Origin: Rhodobacterales bacterium
GTDB taxonomy: Bacteria; Pseudomonadota; Alphaproteobacteria; Rhodobacterales; Rhodobacteraceae
Length of the DNA: 64,000 nt
Direction of reading: 5' to 3'
NCBI GenBank assembly: GCA_025362795.1
Contig: JANYFE010000062.1
Coordinates: 52,797-116,796 of the forward strand
The notes under the pieces are model-generated. The model saw only the letters and a program-made list of their open reading frames with translations. It was not told the origin of the DNA and made no database searches. The position numbers were made by a program, and so were the translations under genes. The first letter of the stretch is position 1. Each line of letters begins with the position of its first letter. Shown here piece by piece: positions 48,250 to 58,236 of this stretch.

Positions 48250-49229
48250 TCAGAACCCGGATCATTGCCAAGCCCGTCCATAACCTCCACCAGCGCTTCT
48301 GAAATTCCGGGCTCCGATAGGGCATGTCCCGCCAGCGGGATAAGCCGCAGGTCGGCTTTGGTCCAGCCCTGCGCCAGTGTCCAGGCCGAGACCGGGGGGC
48401 AGATCATGTCGTAGCGACCTTGAACGATCGTGGCCGGGATATGGGCGAGGCGGTGTTTTTCGCGCAGGATCCAGCCATCGCATTCCAGAAACCCGGCGTT
48501 TTGGAAGTAGTGATTCTCCAGCTTGGAAAATGCCCGGGCATAGTCTGAGGGACTTTCTCCCAGAATCCCCTCAAAAGACACCGAAGCCAGCGCATTCTCC
48601 CAGTTCGCCCATATCCGCCCCAGCCGGGATTCTTCCATCAGGTTTCCGCAAAACAGCCGCCGATGATATGCCACGATCAGGTCGCCCCGCTCTTCTTCCG
48701 GAATCGGTGCCACAAACCGCGCCCATAGATCGGGAAAGAACGCGCCTGCCCCACCTCCGTAAAACCATTTCAACTCGGCCTGAGTCATCAGGAAAACCCC
48801 CCGCAACACCAAATGCCGGGCGCGGGTCGGGTGGGTGATCGCATAAACCAGAGCAAGCGTGGCACCCCATGATCCACCGAACAGGATAAACGCATTGATT
48901 TCCAAAGCTTTTCGGATCGTCTCGATGTCGGCAACCAAGTCCCACGTCGTATTCGCCTCGACCGAAGCGTGCGGGCGAGAACGGCCACAGCCGCGCTGAT
49001 CGAACAGGATGATGCGGTAAACAGCGGGATCAAAATAGCGGCGCATCGCGGGAGAGCAGCCGCCGCCGGGGCCGCCGTGCAACACAAGAACGGGAATTCC
49101 GTTGGGATTGCCACATTGCTCGACGTAAATGCGATGGCCGTGGTCCACGTCAATCATGCGCTGGTCGAATGGGTCGACCGCTGGGTAAAGGTATTCAACT
49201 GCGCGTTTTTGACCTGATCTATGATCCAT
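48243..49229 (-). CDS. pip: Proline iminopeptidase (alpha/beta hydrolase)
   Basis: 'LVLHGGPGGGCSPAMRRYFDPAVYRIILFDQRGCGRSRPHA', 'FGGSWGATLALVYA', 'GRYDMICPPVSAW', 'GHALSEPG'. Confidence 0.95.
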   Translation of the reverse strand: MDHRSGQKRAVEYLYPAVDPFDQRMIDVDHGHRIYVEQCGNPNGIPVLVLHGGPGGGCSPAMRRYFDPAVYRIILFDQRGCGRSRPHASVEANTTWDLVADIETIRKALEINAFILFGGSWGATLALVYAITHPTRARHLVLRGVFLMTQAELKWFYGGGAGAFFPDLWARFVAPIPEEERGDLIVAYHRRLFCGNLMEESRLGRIWANWENALASVSFEGILGESPSDYARAFSKLENHYFQNAGFLECDGWILREKHRLAHIPATIVQGRYDMICPPVSAWTLAQGWTKADLRLIPLAGHALSEPGISEALVEVMDGLGNDPGSDY

Positions 49230-49285
49230 TCGGCTTATATACCGTGCCAGAGGTTATCTGACACTGAAATAGAAGGACGCTGGCC

Positions 49286-50023
49286 ATGCAAACCACGATT
49301 GACCCCGCCGAAGTGGCGAAGTTCGAGGCTATGGCGGCGGAGTGGTGGGATGTGAATGGCAAGTTCAAGCCGCTGCATCTGATGAATCCATGCCGTCTGG
49401 ACTACATCAACAGCCAGATTGCGGCGGAATACAATCGCGATCTGAAGCAGGCTAACCCGTTCAAAGGTTTGCGAATTCTGGACATTGGCTGCGGGGGCGG
49501 GCTGCTGAGCGAACCGATGGCGCGGCTGGGGGCGGAGGTTTTGGGGGCGGATGCGGCGGCGCGGAACATTCCGGTGGCCAAGTTGCATGCCGAGAGTTCC
49601 GGGCTGGTGATCGACTATCGCCACACCACGGCGGAGGATTTGGCGGCGGCGGGGGAGCAGTTCGATGTGGTGTTGAATATGGAGGTGGTGGAGCATGTTT
49701 CGGACCCGCTGGCCTATCTGACCGCCTGCCGGAATCTGCTAAAGCCGCAAGGAGTTATGATTTGCTCAACACTAAATCGGAACGCCAAAAGCTTCCTCAT
49801 GGCGATTATTGGCGCGGAATGGGTGATGCGGTGGCTGCCGAAGGGGACGCATGACTGGGCCAAGTTCATCACGCCTGACGAACTCTATGGGTTGATTGAA
49901 AAGGCGGGTTTAAGCCCGTTGGACCGCAAGGGAATGGTGTTCAACCCGGTCAGCTGGACCTGGTCGCTTTCGGCGCGGGATTTGTCTTGCAACTATGTGA
50001 CCACCTCGGTGCGCGCGGCCTGA
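49286..50023 (+). CDS. ubiG: 3-demethylubiquinone / polyprenyl-dihydroxybenzoate O-methyltransferase
   Basis: '[33 protein letters not shown]', SAM motif '[20 protein letters not shown]', '[15 protein letters not shown]'. Confidence 0.96.
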   Translation: MQTTIDPAEVAKFEAMAAEWWDVNGKFKPLHLMNPCRLDYINSQIAAEYNRDLKQANPFKGLRILDIGCGGGLLSEPMARLGAEVLGADAAARNIPVAKLHAESSGLVIDYRHTTAEDLAAAGEQFDVVLNMEVVEHVSDPLAYLTACRNLLKPQGVMICSTLNRNAKSFLMAIIGAEWVMRWLPKGTHDWAKFITPDELYGLIEKAGLSPLDRKGMVFNPVSWTWSLSARDLSCNYVTTSVRAA

Positions 50024-50033
50024 GTGCGCTGGA

Positions 50034-50165
50034 TTAACCATTGAAAATCATTGGATAATCTGGCGTTTCGGCAGAGGGCCGTTTGTCTTCTTTGCGTCTT
50101 GCCCGCGTCTTGAACGCGTCCCCACGCTTTATGGGCGATTTTTGCGGCGCCACGGCGTTAACCAT
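50034..50165. promoter_or_regulatory. Composite element B: 11-bp-phased GTCTTG array flanked by TTAACCAT boxes upstream of DUF4202-like gene
   Basis: TTAACCAT 50034-50041; GTCTTC 50085, GTCTTG 50096, GTCTTG 50107, GTCCCC 50118 (all 11-bp spacing); TTAACCAT 50158-50165. Shares the exact 17-mer GCGTCTTGCCCGCGTCT with element A (reverse complement). Confidence 0.6.
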
Positions 50166-50257
50166 TGGCCCCGAATCGCCGCCGTGCCGGTTGCGCAAGC
50201 CGCCGTCATCGGCAAAGCTGCGTCAGAGGTTTCCGGTCATCGGAAGGAGCGGCAGTC

Positions 50258-50824
50258 ATGGCAGCAGATGAGAACGCGCGGGCCGGTCTGGGGCAGGTTT
50301 TGGCCGCGATTGATGCCGCCAATGCCGCTGACCCGGCACAGGAAGCCGGGCTTTACGGCCAGAGGATGACGGAAGAATTGGCGCGGCTGGCGCCTGATGC
50401 GCCTGCGGTTTTGCAAATCGCCGCGCGGGGCCAGCATGTCGAGCGGTGGCTGTTGCCGCGCGAGGATTATCCGGCGGGCAAAGAAGGCTATCTCGCCTGG
50501 CGCATCGAACAGGGGCGGCGGCATGGGGCACGGGTTGCAGGTTTCATGGCCGGGGCCGGATTTCCGCAAGCCGATCAGGACCGGGTGGCGGCGATGTTGC
50601 GCAAAGAGGGGATCAAGCGTGACCCCGAGGTGCAACAGTTGGAGGACGTGGCCTGCTTTACCTTTCTGCGGTGGTATTTCCAGCCTTTTTCGCAAAAGCA
50701 TACGCCAGAGGCGTTGCTGAAAATCGTCAGCAAAACCGCCCGAAAAATGTCGGCTGTCGGGCGGGCGCGGGCCCTGGCAGAGTTTAACTTGCCAGAGCCA
50801 TTCGCAGCGGCATTTCAGAATTAG
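50258..50824 (+). CDS. DUF4202-like protein
   Basis: 'AARGQHVERWLLPREDYPAGKEGYLAWRIEQGRRHGARVAGFMAGAGF...DVACFTFLRWYFQPFSQKH'; start at MAADENARAG. Confidence 0.75.
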   Translation: MAADENARAGLGQVLAAIDAANAADPAQEAGLYGQRMTEELARLAPDAPAVLQIAARGQHVERWLLPREDYPAGKEGYLAWRIEQGRRHGARVAGFMAGAGFPQADQDRVAAMLRKEGIKRDPEVQQLEDVACFTFLRWYFQPFSQKHTPEALLKIVSKTARKMSAVGRARALAEFNLPEPFAAAFQN

Positions 50825-50859
50825 CGTTACCGCCCCCGGCGTTCATCAGGCCAGACCGA

Positions 50860-51852
50860 TCAGGCCAGACTGATCCGGTCGATCTGCGCCAGTTCTTCGG
50901 TGCTGAAGCCAAGGTTAGCAAGGGCACCGACGCAATCCGTGACCTGTTCCGGCTTTGACGCGCCGATCAGGGCGGTGGTGATGCCGCCGTTGCGCAAAAC
51001 CCAGGCCAGCGCCATTTGCGCCAGTGTCTGACCTCGGCCCGCGGCCATGTCGTTCAGGGCCCGCACCTTGGCAATATTCGCGTCCGAGATTGCGTCGGGG
51101 TTCAGGCTTTTGCCCTGGCTGGCGCGGCTGCCCTCGGGGATGCCCTTGAGGTATTTGTTGGTCAAAAGCCCCTGCGCCAATGGCAGAAAGGCGATGGAGC
51201 CGATGCCAAGTTCGTGCAGCGTGTCCTTGAGCCCGTCGCGTTCAACCCAGCGGTCAAACATGTTGTAGCTGGGCTGATGGATCACCATCGGCGTGCCAAG
51301 CTGTTTCAGGATGGCATTGGCGCGGCGGGTCTGGTCTGAGTTGTAGGAGGAGACGCCGGCATATTGGGCGCGGCCCGACCGCACGATGTAATCCAACGCG
51401 CCCATCGTTTCTTCCAATGGCGTATCCGGGTCGAAACGGTGCGAATAGAAAATGTCGAAATAGTCGAGGCCTGTGCGTTTCAGGCTTTGATCACAGGAGG
51501 CGACCAAATACTTGCGGGTGCCCCATTCGCCGTAAGGGCCATTCCACATCAGATAACCAGCCTTGGACGAGATGATCAGCTCGTCCCGAAAGTCGCGGAA
51601 GTCGGCGCGCATGATCTCGCCGAATGCAGTTTCGGCGGAACCCGGCGGCGGGCCGTAATTGTTGGCGATGTCGAAATGGGTGATGCCGGCGTCGAAGGCG
51701 GTTTGCAGGATGGCGCGTTTGGTCTGATGGGGGGTATCCTCGCCGAAATTGTGCCAGAGACCCAAAGAGATGGCGGGCAGTTGCAGGCCCGATTTGCCGC
51801 AGCGGTTGTAGGTCATGCGGTCATAGCGGGTGTCAGATGGGTGATAGGTCAT
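50860..51852 (-). CDS. Aldo/keto reductase (YghZ/MgrA-type)
   Basis: 'LPAISLGLWHNFGEDTPHQTKRAILQTAFDAGITHFDIANNYGPPPGSAETAFGEIM', 'LDYFDIFYSHRFDPDTPLEETMGALDYIVRSGRAQYAGVSSYN'; start at MTYHPSDTRYDRM. Confidence 0.92.
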   Translation of the reverse strand: MTYHPSDTRYDRMTYNRCGKSGLQLPAISLGLWHNFGEDTPHQTKRAILQTAFDAGITHFDIANNYGPPPGSAETAFGEIMRADFRDFRDELIISSKAGYLMWNGPYGEWGTRKYLVASCDQSLKRTGLDYFDIFYSHRFDPDTPLEETMGALDYIVRSGRAQYAGVSSYNSDQTRRANAILKQLGTPMVIHQPSYNMFDRWVERDGLKDTLHELGIGSIAFLPLAQGLLTNKYLKGIPEGSRASQGKSLNPDAISDANIAKVRALNDMAAGRGQTLAQMALAWVLRNGGITTALIGASKPEQVTDCVGALANLGFSTEELAQIDRISLA

Positions 51853-52015
51853 GGCGGCTTGCTCCGGCTTTTGCGATGCGCCAGCTTTTCCACTTACCCA
51901 AGGGGAATTCCAGCCCAATCACGATGTGGAACCAATCCGCCTTTGGCGCGTTCAACACATTGCCCTTGGGCGCGGGCTGGGCGATAGTTTTATCAGGTGC
52001 AGGAACAGGAACTTT

Positions 52016-53830
52016 ATGCCCGCATTCTTTCAACACACGCTGCTTTTGACGACATCGCTGGCTTTGACCCTGATCGGGGCAAGTGGCCGGGCGGTGGAGC
52101 AGCTTGATTTCAGTGTCGCGGGCGCAGATGCCGGGCTGGCGGCGGACCTGCGGGCGGCATCGGTGCTGCTGACCACGAAGAAGGCCAAGGATATCACGGC
52201 GCTGGACCTGTTTGCCGATGCGCGGGCGGAATACGGGCGGCTGATCGGGGCGCTGTATGCGCGGGGCTATTATGGGCCGGTGATCCATGTTCGGATCGAC
52301 GGCCGCGAGGCGGCGGATATCGCGCCACTGGACGCGCCGACGGTCATTCACCGGATCGAGGTGACGGTGGAACCGGGGCCGGTGTTCGCGTTTTCGCAGG
52401 CGTCGGTTGCGCCATTGGCCGCCAAGACCGAATTGCCAGAGGGATTTGCGCTGGGCAAGGTTGCGGGCAGCGGCGTGATCAAGGCGGCGGTGCAGGCGGG
52501 CGTCGATGGCTGGCGTGGGCAAGGCTATGCCAAGGTCGCGGTCAGCGGGCAGGAATTGCTAGCGGATCACGCCAAGGACAGATTGAGCGCGCGGGTTCAG
52601 TTGGCGCCGGGGCCCCGGCTGCGGTTCGGGCCGCTGGTGGTGCACGGCGCGGTGCGGATGCGCGAGGACCGGGTGCGCAAGATAGCGGGCCTGCCGGTTG
52701 GCACGCGGTTCGATCCGGCCGAGGAGGCACGGGCCACGGAACGGCTGCGGCGCACCGGCGTTTTCAGTTCGGTGACGCTGACCGAAGATGACAGGGTGAC
52801 ACCGCCCGACCTGCTGGGGATTACCGCAGATGTGGTCGAGGCCAAGACGCGGCGCTATACGTTTGGCGCCGAGATTGCCAGTTATGACGGGCTGCTGCTG
52901 ACCGGCAGCTGGCTGCATCGCAACCTGTTGGGCGGCGGCGAGCGGCTGGAGATCACCGGCGACGTCGCCAACATTCTGACGCAGGGCGGGGGCGGGATCG
53001 ACTATGCGCTGGGGGTCACGCTGGACCGTCCCGCGACGCCGGGGCCGGATACCACGCTGAACCTGGGACTAACGCTGGAGCACAAGGACGACGTGGATTA
53101 CCGCGCCAATATCTTTGGCACCACAGTTGGGTTTACGCATTACTTCTCGGACCAGCTGACGGCGCGGGCGGCGGTGGGGTTTGATTATTCAAGGGGGCAT
53201 GATGCGGCGGGAGAGTTTGCCTACCGCGCCCTGACGCTGCCGCTGGGCGTGACCTGGGACCGGCGTGACAGCAAGACCGATGCCACCAAATTTTTCTACA
53301 TCGACGCGGATGCCAAGCCGTTCTTTGGGTTTGGCAATACCGAGAATGGCATCAGACTGGCGTTTGACGCGAGAGGCTACAAGGCGCTGGGCGTGGGTCG
53401 CGGAGTGGTGCTGGCGGCGCGGTTGCAGGGCGGTGCGGTGTTGGGCGCATCCGTGTTGGGCACGCCGCGCGAGGATTTGTTCTATTCGGGCGGCGGCGGC
53501 ACGGTGCGCGGCCAGCCCTACCAGTCGCTGGGGGCGACGGTGGACGACCACGGCACGCCGGTTGATCTGGGCGGCAACGTATTCCTCGGCAGTTCGCTGG
53601 AGGCGCGGGTGAAGGTAAGCGACAAGATCGGCATCGTGGCCTTTGCCGATTTTGGGCTGATCGGGGTGGATGGCGCGTCAGCGGCGAAAAGCGATTGGCA
53701 GGCGGGGGCGGGGCTGGGGCTGCGCTATGCCACGGCGGTTGGGCCGGTGCGGCTGGATCTGGCGGTGCCGGTGCATGGCGGGACCGGCCAAGGCGTGCAG
53801 ATTTATGTGGGATTGGGGCAGGCGTTTTGA
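52016..53830 (+). CDS. tamA: Outer-membrane BamA/TamA family protein (translocation and assembly module TamA)
   Basis: Signal peptide, POTRA-like repeats, C-terminal beta-barrel ending in ...YVGLGQAF; adjacent to tamB. Confidence 0.88.
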   Translation: MPAFFQHTLLLTTSLALTLIGASGRAVEQLDFSVAGADAGLAADLRAASVLLTTKKAKDITALDLFADARAEYGRLIGALYARGYYGPVIHVRIDGREAADIAPLDAPTVIHRIEVTVEPGPVFAFSQASVAPLAAKTELPEGFALGKVAGSGVIKAAVQAGVDGWRGQGYAKVAVSGQELLADHAKDRLSARVQLAPGPRLRFGPLVVHGAVRMREDRVRKIAGLPVGTRFDPAEEARATERLRRTGVFSSVTLTEDDRVTPPDLLGITADVVEAKTRRYTFGAEIASYDGLLLTGSWLHRNLLGGGERLEITGDVANILTQGGGGIDYALGVTLDRPATPGPDTTLNLGLTLEHKDDVDYRANIFGTTVGFTHYFSDQLTARAAVGFDYSRGHDAAGEFAYRALTLPLGVTWDRRDSKTDATKFFYIDADAKPFFGFGNTENGIRLAFDARGYKALGVGRGVVLAARLQGGAVLGASVLGTPREDLFYSGGGGTVRGQPYQSLGATVDDHGTPVDLGGNVFLGSSLEARVKVSDKIGIVAFADFGLIGVDGASAAKSDWQAGAGLGLRYATAVGPVRLDLAVPVHGGTGQGVQIYVGLGQAF

Positions 53831-56800
53831 TGCGGTTCTGGCTGGCGCTGCTGTGGATCTTGCTGCCCGTGGCCGGGTTCGCCCAGCAATCGGACAAGGA
53901 TTTTCTGACCAGCTATTTGCAAAACACCCTGTCGGGTGCCGGGCGGGATGTGGCGATCACGGGCTTTGCCGGGGCGCTGTCGTCGCAGGCCACGATGGCC
54001 CAGATGACAATTGCCGACGATGCAGGCATCTGGCTGACCCTGAAGGATGTGACGCTGGATTGGGACCGGGCGGCGCTGTTGAACGGCCAGATCATTGTGA
54101 ACACGTTTGCGGTGGACGAGATTGATCTGGAGCGAATTCCGTCTTCGGGTCAATCGGCCACGCCCGCAGCTGAAGCCAAAGGCTTTGCGCTGCCCGATCT
54201 GCCGGTGTCAGTGCTGCTGAACGGGATTGAGGCCAGGCACATCAAGCTGGGTCCGGCCGTGCTGGGGCAGGCGGTTGAGGGCACCGTGACCGCCTCTGTG
54301 ATCCTGGCAGGCGGGCAGGGTTCGGCCAATGTGCAACTGAAGCGCAATGACGACGGGCCGGCGGGGGCGTTTTCGCTGATCACCGGCTATTCGCAGGCGA
54401 CCGGCATACTGTCGGTGGCGCTGACAGCCAAGGAAGCTGCGGGCGGGATTGCGGTGGGGTTGCTGGGCGTGCCCGGTGCGCCTTCGGCTGATCTGATCAT
54501 CGCGGGCACCGGACCGGTCAGTGATTTCAAGGCCAAGGTCGTGCTGAGCACCGATGGCGTGACGCGGCTGGCGGGCGATGTCACGCTGACGGGCGATGCT
54601 GCGGGGCAGGCATTTGCGGTGGATCTGGCCGGTGATCCGACCCCGGTTTTCCTGCCGCGCTATGCCGCATTTTTCGGACCCGCGCTGCATTTGCAAGCCA
54701 AGGGAACCCGGTTTGCCGACGGGCGGATGGCGTTGTCGCAACTGGCAGTTCAGGCGCAGGCGTTAAAGCTGGACGGCAGTGTCAGTCTGGATGCACAGGG
54801 GCTGCCAGAGGCATTCGCGCTGACCGGCACATTGGGGCTGGCCAGCGGGTCGGTCGTGCTGCCGATGGCGGGGGCGCGGGAAACCCGGCTGGACCATGCC
54901 GATCTGAGCCTGAACTATGACCGGGCCAAGGGGGATGGCTGGCAGGGCCGTGCGGTGGTGCAGGGGTTGGACCATGCCGCACTGAAGGCGCAGAAGCTGA
55001 CATTGACCGGGGATGGCCATATCGGGGCGGCAGGCGCGGCACCGTCGTTTGATGGCAAGATCACCTTTGCCGCCGACGGGCTGGCGATGACCGGTCCGGG
55101 GCTGGCGCAGGCTTTGGGCGACACGGTTCAGGGCCAGACCGATCTGGTATGGCAGGCCAGCGGGGCCGGGTTGCAGGTGCAGAACCTGTCCATTGCCGGG
55201 ACTGGATACCAGATTGCCACCACCGGGATGATTGGCGGTCTGGCCGAGGGCATTACGCTGAACGGCGCTGTGCAGGGGTCATATGACGACCTGTCGCGTC
55301 TGGCGTTGTTGGCGGGGCAGCCGCTGTCGGGCAAGGCGCAGTTTCAGGTGAAGGGCACGGGCAGCCTGCTGGGGGGCACGCTGGATTTGACCGGCGCGGT
55401 GAGCGGCCATGATCTGGGCACCGGGATTTCGCAACTGGACGGGTTGTTGCGCGGCGAAAGCAAGATTGCCGTTTCCGTCTTGCGCGACGAGACCGGGACC
55501 ACGTTGCGGGCGCTGAACCTTGCGGCGACGACGCTGGATCTGTCGGCACAGGGGCGGCTAACGTCAGAGGGTGCGAACCTGACGGGCGATGTGAATTTCC
55601 GCGATATTTCGGTGCTGGGCGCGGGGTATCACGGCACGGTGGCCGGCAAGGCGACGCTGGTGGGCAGTCTGGCGACCGGAACATTCGGGTTGGAGGCTGT
55701 CGGGACCGATCTGGGGCTTGGGCAGGATCAGGCGGACAGGCTGCTGGCGGGGCAAAGCAAGCTGTCGGTGGCGGTGACGCTGGATCAGGGCGTGGCGGTG
55801 ATCGACCGGGTGACAATCAGCAACCCGCAACTGACGCTGGATGCGGCGGGTAAGGTGACGCCGGCGGGTGCCGATGTGACGGCCAAGCTGGCGCTGCCGG
55901 ATCTGACAGTTTTGGGCAGCGGCTTTGGCGGCGCGGTGGCGGGCACGGCGCGGATGACGGGAACCTTGGCGGCTGGCGTGGTGGGGTTGGATCTGACCGG
56001 GACGGACTTGAGCGTCGGACAGGCGCTGGCCGACCGGGTGTTACGCGGGACCAGTCAGCTGACGCTGGACGTGAAGCTGGCGAAGGGCGAGGCGGTGATT
56101 GACCGGGCGGTGATCAGCAATCCGCAGGTCAGGCTGGAGGCCACGGGCACGATGGCGGTGGCGGGCAGTGATGTGACGGCCACCCTGTCCGTGCCGAACC
56201 TGAATGTGCTGGGCGCGGGGTTTGGCGGTTCGGTCAATGGCACGGCGAAAGTAACCGGCACGCTGACGCAGGCCGTGGCCAATCTGGACCTTTCTGGCAT
56301 CGATTTGACTGTCGGGCAGGCGCAGGCGAATCAGCTGTTGCGGGGGGTCAGTCAGGTTTCGGTCGGGTTGCGGATTGCGGACGGCGTCGCGCTGATTGAC
56401 CGGGCGGTGCTGGCAAACCCACAGTTGAAGCTGGATGCGACAGGCACAGTTGCCGCAGCGGGCAGCGACCTTACCGCCACGCTTGCGACCGATTTGTCAG
56501 GGTTGGGCGGTGGCTATCGTGGGACGCTGGACGGGCAGGTGCATTTCACCGGGACGCCTGCCGATGGCCATATCGTGGTGGGTGCCAAGGCCAGCAATCT
56601 GGCGGTGAACCTGACCGGGGCGGATGCGCTGCTGCGCGGGCAAAGCAGTCTGGAGCTGGATGCGGGGCTGACGGAAAAGGGTTTTGCGATCAACCGGGCC
56701 AGCTTTGCCAATCCGCAGTTTAACGCGATGGCCACCGGGACTGTAACCGGGGCGGAACGGCGGCTGGAGTTGAAGGCGAACCTCGGCAATCTGGCGCTGC

Positions 56801-58236
56801 TGTATCCGCAGTTTCCCGGTGCGGTGACGATCAGCGGTCTGGCGGTGCAAAGTGCCGCGGGCTACCGGCTGGACATTGCGGGCAAGGGACCGGCGCAGAT
56901 TGACGCACGGGTGACTGGCACTTTGGCCAATGATTTCGGCAGCGGCGCTCTGGCGATTTCTGGAACGGCGACGGCGGCTTTGGTCAATGTTCTGGCCGCG
57001 CCGCGCAGCCTGAGCGGGCCGGTGCGGTTTGATCTGCGGTTGAACGGGCCGCTGCGGTTGGCGTCTTTAAGCGGTCCGGTCAGCATTTCGGGCGGCAGTC
57101 TGGTGGATCCGGATCAGACCTTTTCCTTGCAGGGCATCAGCGGGCAGGCGGTGCTGGCCGGTGGCCGGGCGCGAGTCACCGCCACGGCAGCGGTATCAAC
57201 GGGGGGCACGATTGATCTGGCGGGCGCGGTGGGGCTGGCGGCGCCGTATTCCGGCGACCTGAATGCGATGTTGCACGCTGTCGTGTTGCGTGACCCGGAT
57301 CTGTATTCGACGGTGGTGAATGGGGCGGTGACGGTGACGGGCCCGGTGCTGGGCGGGGCGCTGGTGGCGGGGGCGGTCAACCTGGGCCGCACCGAACTGC
57401 GGATTCCGGCGACCGGGTTTGGCGCGGATGGCGGGTTGCCGGGGCTGCAACATGCCAACGAGCCGCCGCCCAGCCGGGCAACGCGGCTGCGGGCAGGGCT
57501 GCTGGACACTGCAGGGCCGGGCGGGGCCCGTGGGTCGGGCGGGTTTGCGTTGAACCTGCGGATTTCGGCGCCGAATCAGGTGTTTATCCGGGGTCGGGGA
57601 CTGGATGCCGAATTGGGGGGCAGTCTGGTCCTGCGCGGCACCACGCGCGCGATTGTGCCGTCGGGGTCGTTCAACCTGATCCGGGGCCGGTTGGATATTC
57701 TGGGCAAGCGGCTGGTTCTGTCAGAAGCGATGTTGCAGTTGCAGGGGGCCTTGGTGCCGTTCCTGCGGATGGTGGCATCGGTCGACAGCGACGGCATCAC
57801 AACATCGGTGGTCATCGAAGGCCCGGCTGATAATCCGAAGGTGACATTCACTTCCTCGCCCCAACTGCCGCAGGAAGAAGTTCTGGCGCGGCTGCTGTTT
57901 GACCATGGGCTGGACAAGTTGACGGCGTTTCAGGCGATTCAGCTTGCAACTGCGGTGGCCACGCTGGCCGGGCGCGGCGGCGAGGGTGTCATCGGCACCC
58001 TGCGCAGCAAGTTCGGGCTGGACAATCTGGACGTCAGAACCGATGCGGCCGGAAACGCCGAACTGACGGCAGGCAAATATCTGTCGGAAAAGGTCTATAC
58101 CGAAGTGACCGTGGATCAGGCCGGCACCAGTTCAATCTCGCTGAACCTGGATGTCGCCTCGCATGTCACGGTGAAGGGCCATTTGAGTTCGGATGGCCAG
58201 ACCGGGTTGGGGATCTATCTGCAAAAGGACTACTGA
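53830..58236 (+). CDS. tamB: Translocation and assembly module protein TamB
   Basis: 1468 aa, N-terminal signal-anchor 'MRFWLALLWILLPVAGFA', beta-helical repetitive body, C-terminal DUF490 'LNLIRGRLDILGKRLVLSEAMLQLQG...SSPQLPQEEVLARLLFDHGLDKLTAFQAIQLATAVATLAG'. 1-bp stop/start overlap with tamA. Confidence 0.92.
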   Translation: MRFWLALLWILLPVAGFAQQSDKDFLTSYLQNTLSGAGRDVAITGFAGALSSQATMAQMTIADDAGIWLTLKDVTLDWDRAALLNGQIIVNTFAVDEIDLERIPSSGQSATPAAEAKGFALPDLPVSVLLNGIEARHIKLGPAVLGQAVEGTVTASVILAGGQGSANVQLKRNDDGPAGAFSLITGYSQATGILSVALTAKEAAGGIAVGLLGVPGAPSADLIIAGTGPVSDFKAKVVLSTDGVTRLAGDVTLTGDAAGQAFAVDLAGDPTPVFLPRYAAFFGPALHLQAKGTRFADGRMALSQLAVQAQALKLDGSVSLDAQGLPEAFALTGTLGLASGSVVLPMAGARETRLDHADLSLNYDRAKGDGWQGRAVVQGLDHAALKAQKLTLTGDGHIGAAGAAPSFDGKITFAADGLAMTGPGLAQALGDTVQGQTDLVWQASGAGLQVQNLSIAGTGYQIATTGMIGGLAEGITLNGAVQGSYDDLSRLALLAGQPLSGKAQFQVKGTGSLLGGTLDLTGAVSGHDLGTGISQLDGLLRGESKIAVSVLRDETGTTLRALNLAATTLDLSAQGRLTSEGANLTGDVNFRDISVLGAGYHGTVAGKATLVGSLATGTFGLEAVGTDLGLGQDQADRLLAGQSKLSVAVTLDQGVAVIDRVTISNPQLTLDAAGKVTPAGADVTAKLALPDLTVLGSGFGGAVAGTARMTGTLAAGVVGLDLTGTDLSVGQALADRVLRGTSQLTLDVKLAKGEAVIDRAVISNPQVRLEATGTMAVAGSDVTATLSVPNLNVLGAGFGGSVNGTAKVTGTLTQAVANLDLSGIDLTVGQAQANQLLRGVSQVSVGLRIADGVALIDRAVLANPQLKLDATGTVAAAGSDLTATLATDLSGLGGGYRGTLDGQVHFTGTPADGHIVVGAKASNLAVNLTGADALLRGQSSLELDAGLTEKGFAINRASFANPQFNAMATGTVTGAERRLELKANLGNLALLYPQFPGAVTISGLAVQSAAGYRLDIAGKGPAQIDARVTGTLANDFGSGALAISGTATAALVNVLAAPRSLSGPVRFDLRLNGPLRLASLSGPVSISGGSLVDPDQTFSLQGISGQAVLAGGRARVTATAAVSTGGTIDLAGAVGLAAPYSGDLNAMLHAVVLRDPDLYSTVVNGAVTVTGPVLGGALVAGAVNLGRTELRIPATGFGADGGLPGLQHANEPPPSRATRLRAGLLDTAGPGGARGSGGFALNLRISAPNQVFIRGRGLDAELGGSLVLRGTTRAIVPSGSFNLIRGRLDILGKRLVLSEAMLQLQGALVPFLRMVASVDSDGITTSVVIEGPADNPKVTFTSSPQLPQEEVLARLLFDHGLDKLTAFQAIQLATAVATLAGRGGEGVIGTLRSKFGLDNLDVRTDAAGNAELTAGKYLSEKVYTEVTVDQAGTSSISLNLDVASHVTVKGHLSSDGQTGLGIYLQKDY
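55444..56628 (+). repeat. Intragenic tandem repeat in tamB (about 99-aa / 297-nt unit, 4 units plus a partial fifth)
   Basis: The LL(R/A)G-x-S motif recurs at nt 55444, 55741, 56038, 56335 and 56629 (steps 297, 297, 297, 294). Confidence 0.85.

Noticed and set aside
53695-53829. N-terminal extension of the TamB ORF
   Set aside because: Overlaps the conserved TamA beta-barrel end; the signal-anchor start at 53830 (MRFWLALLWILL) is far more plausible.
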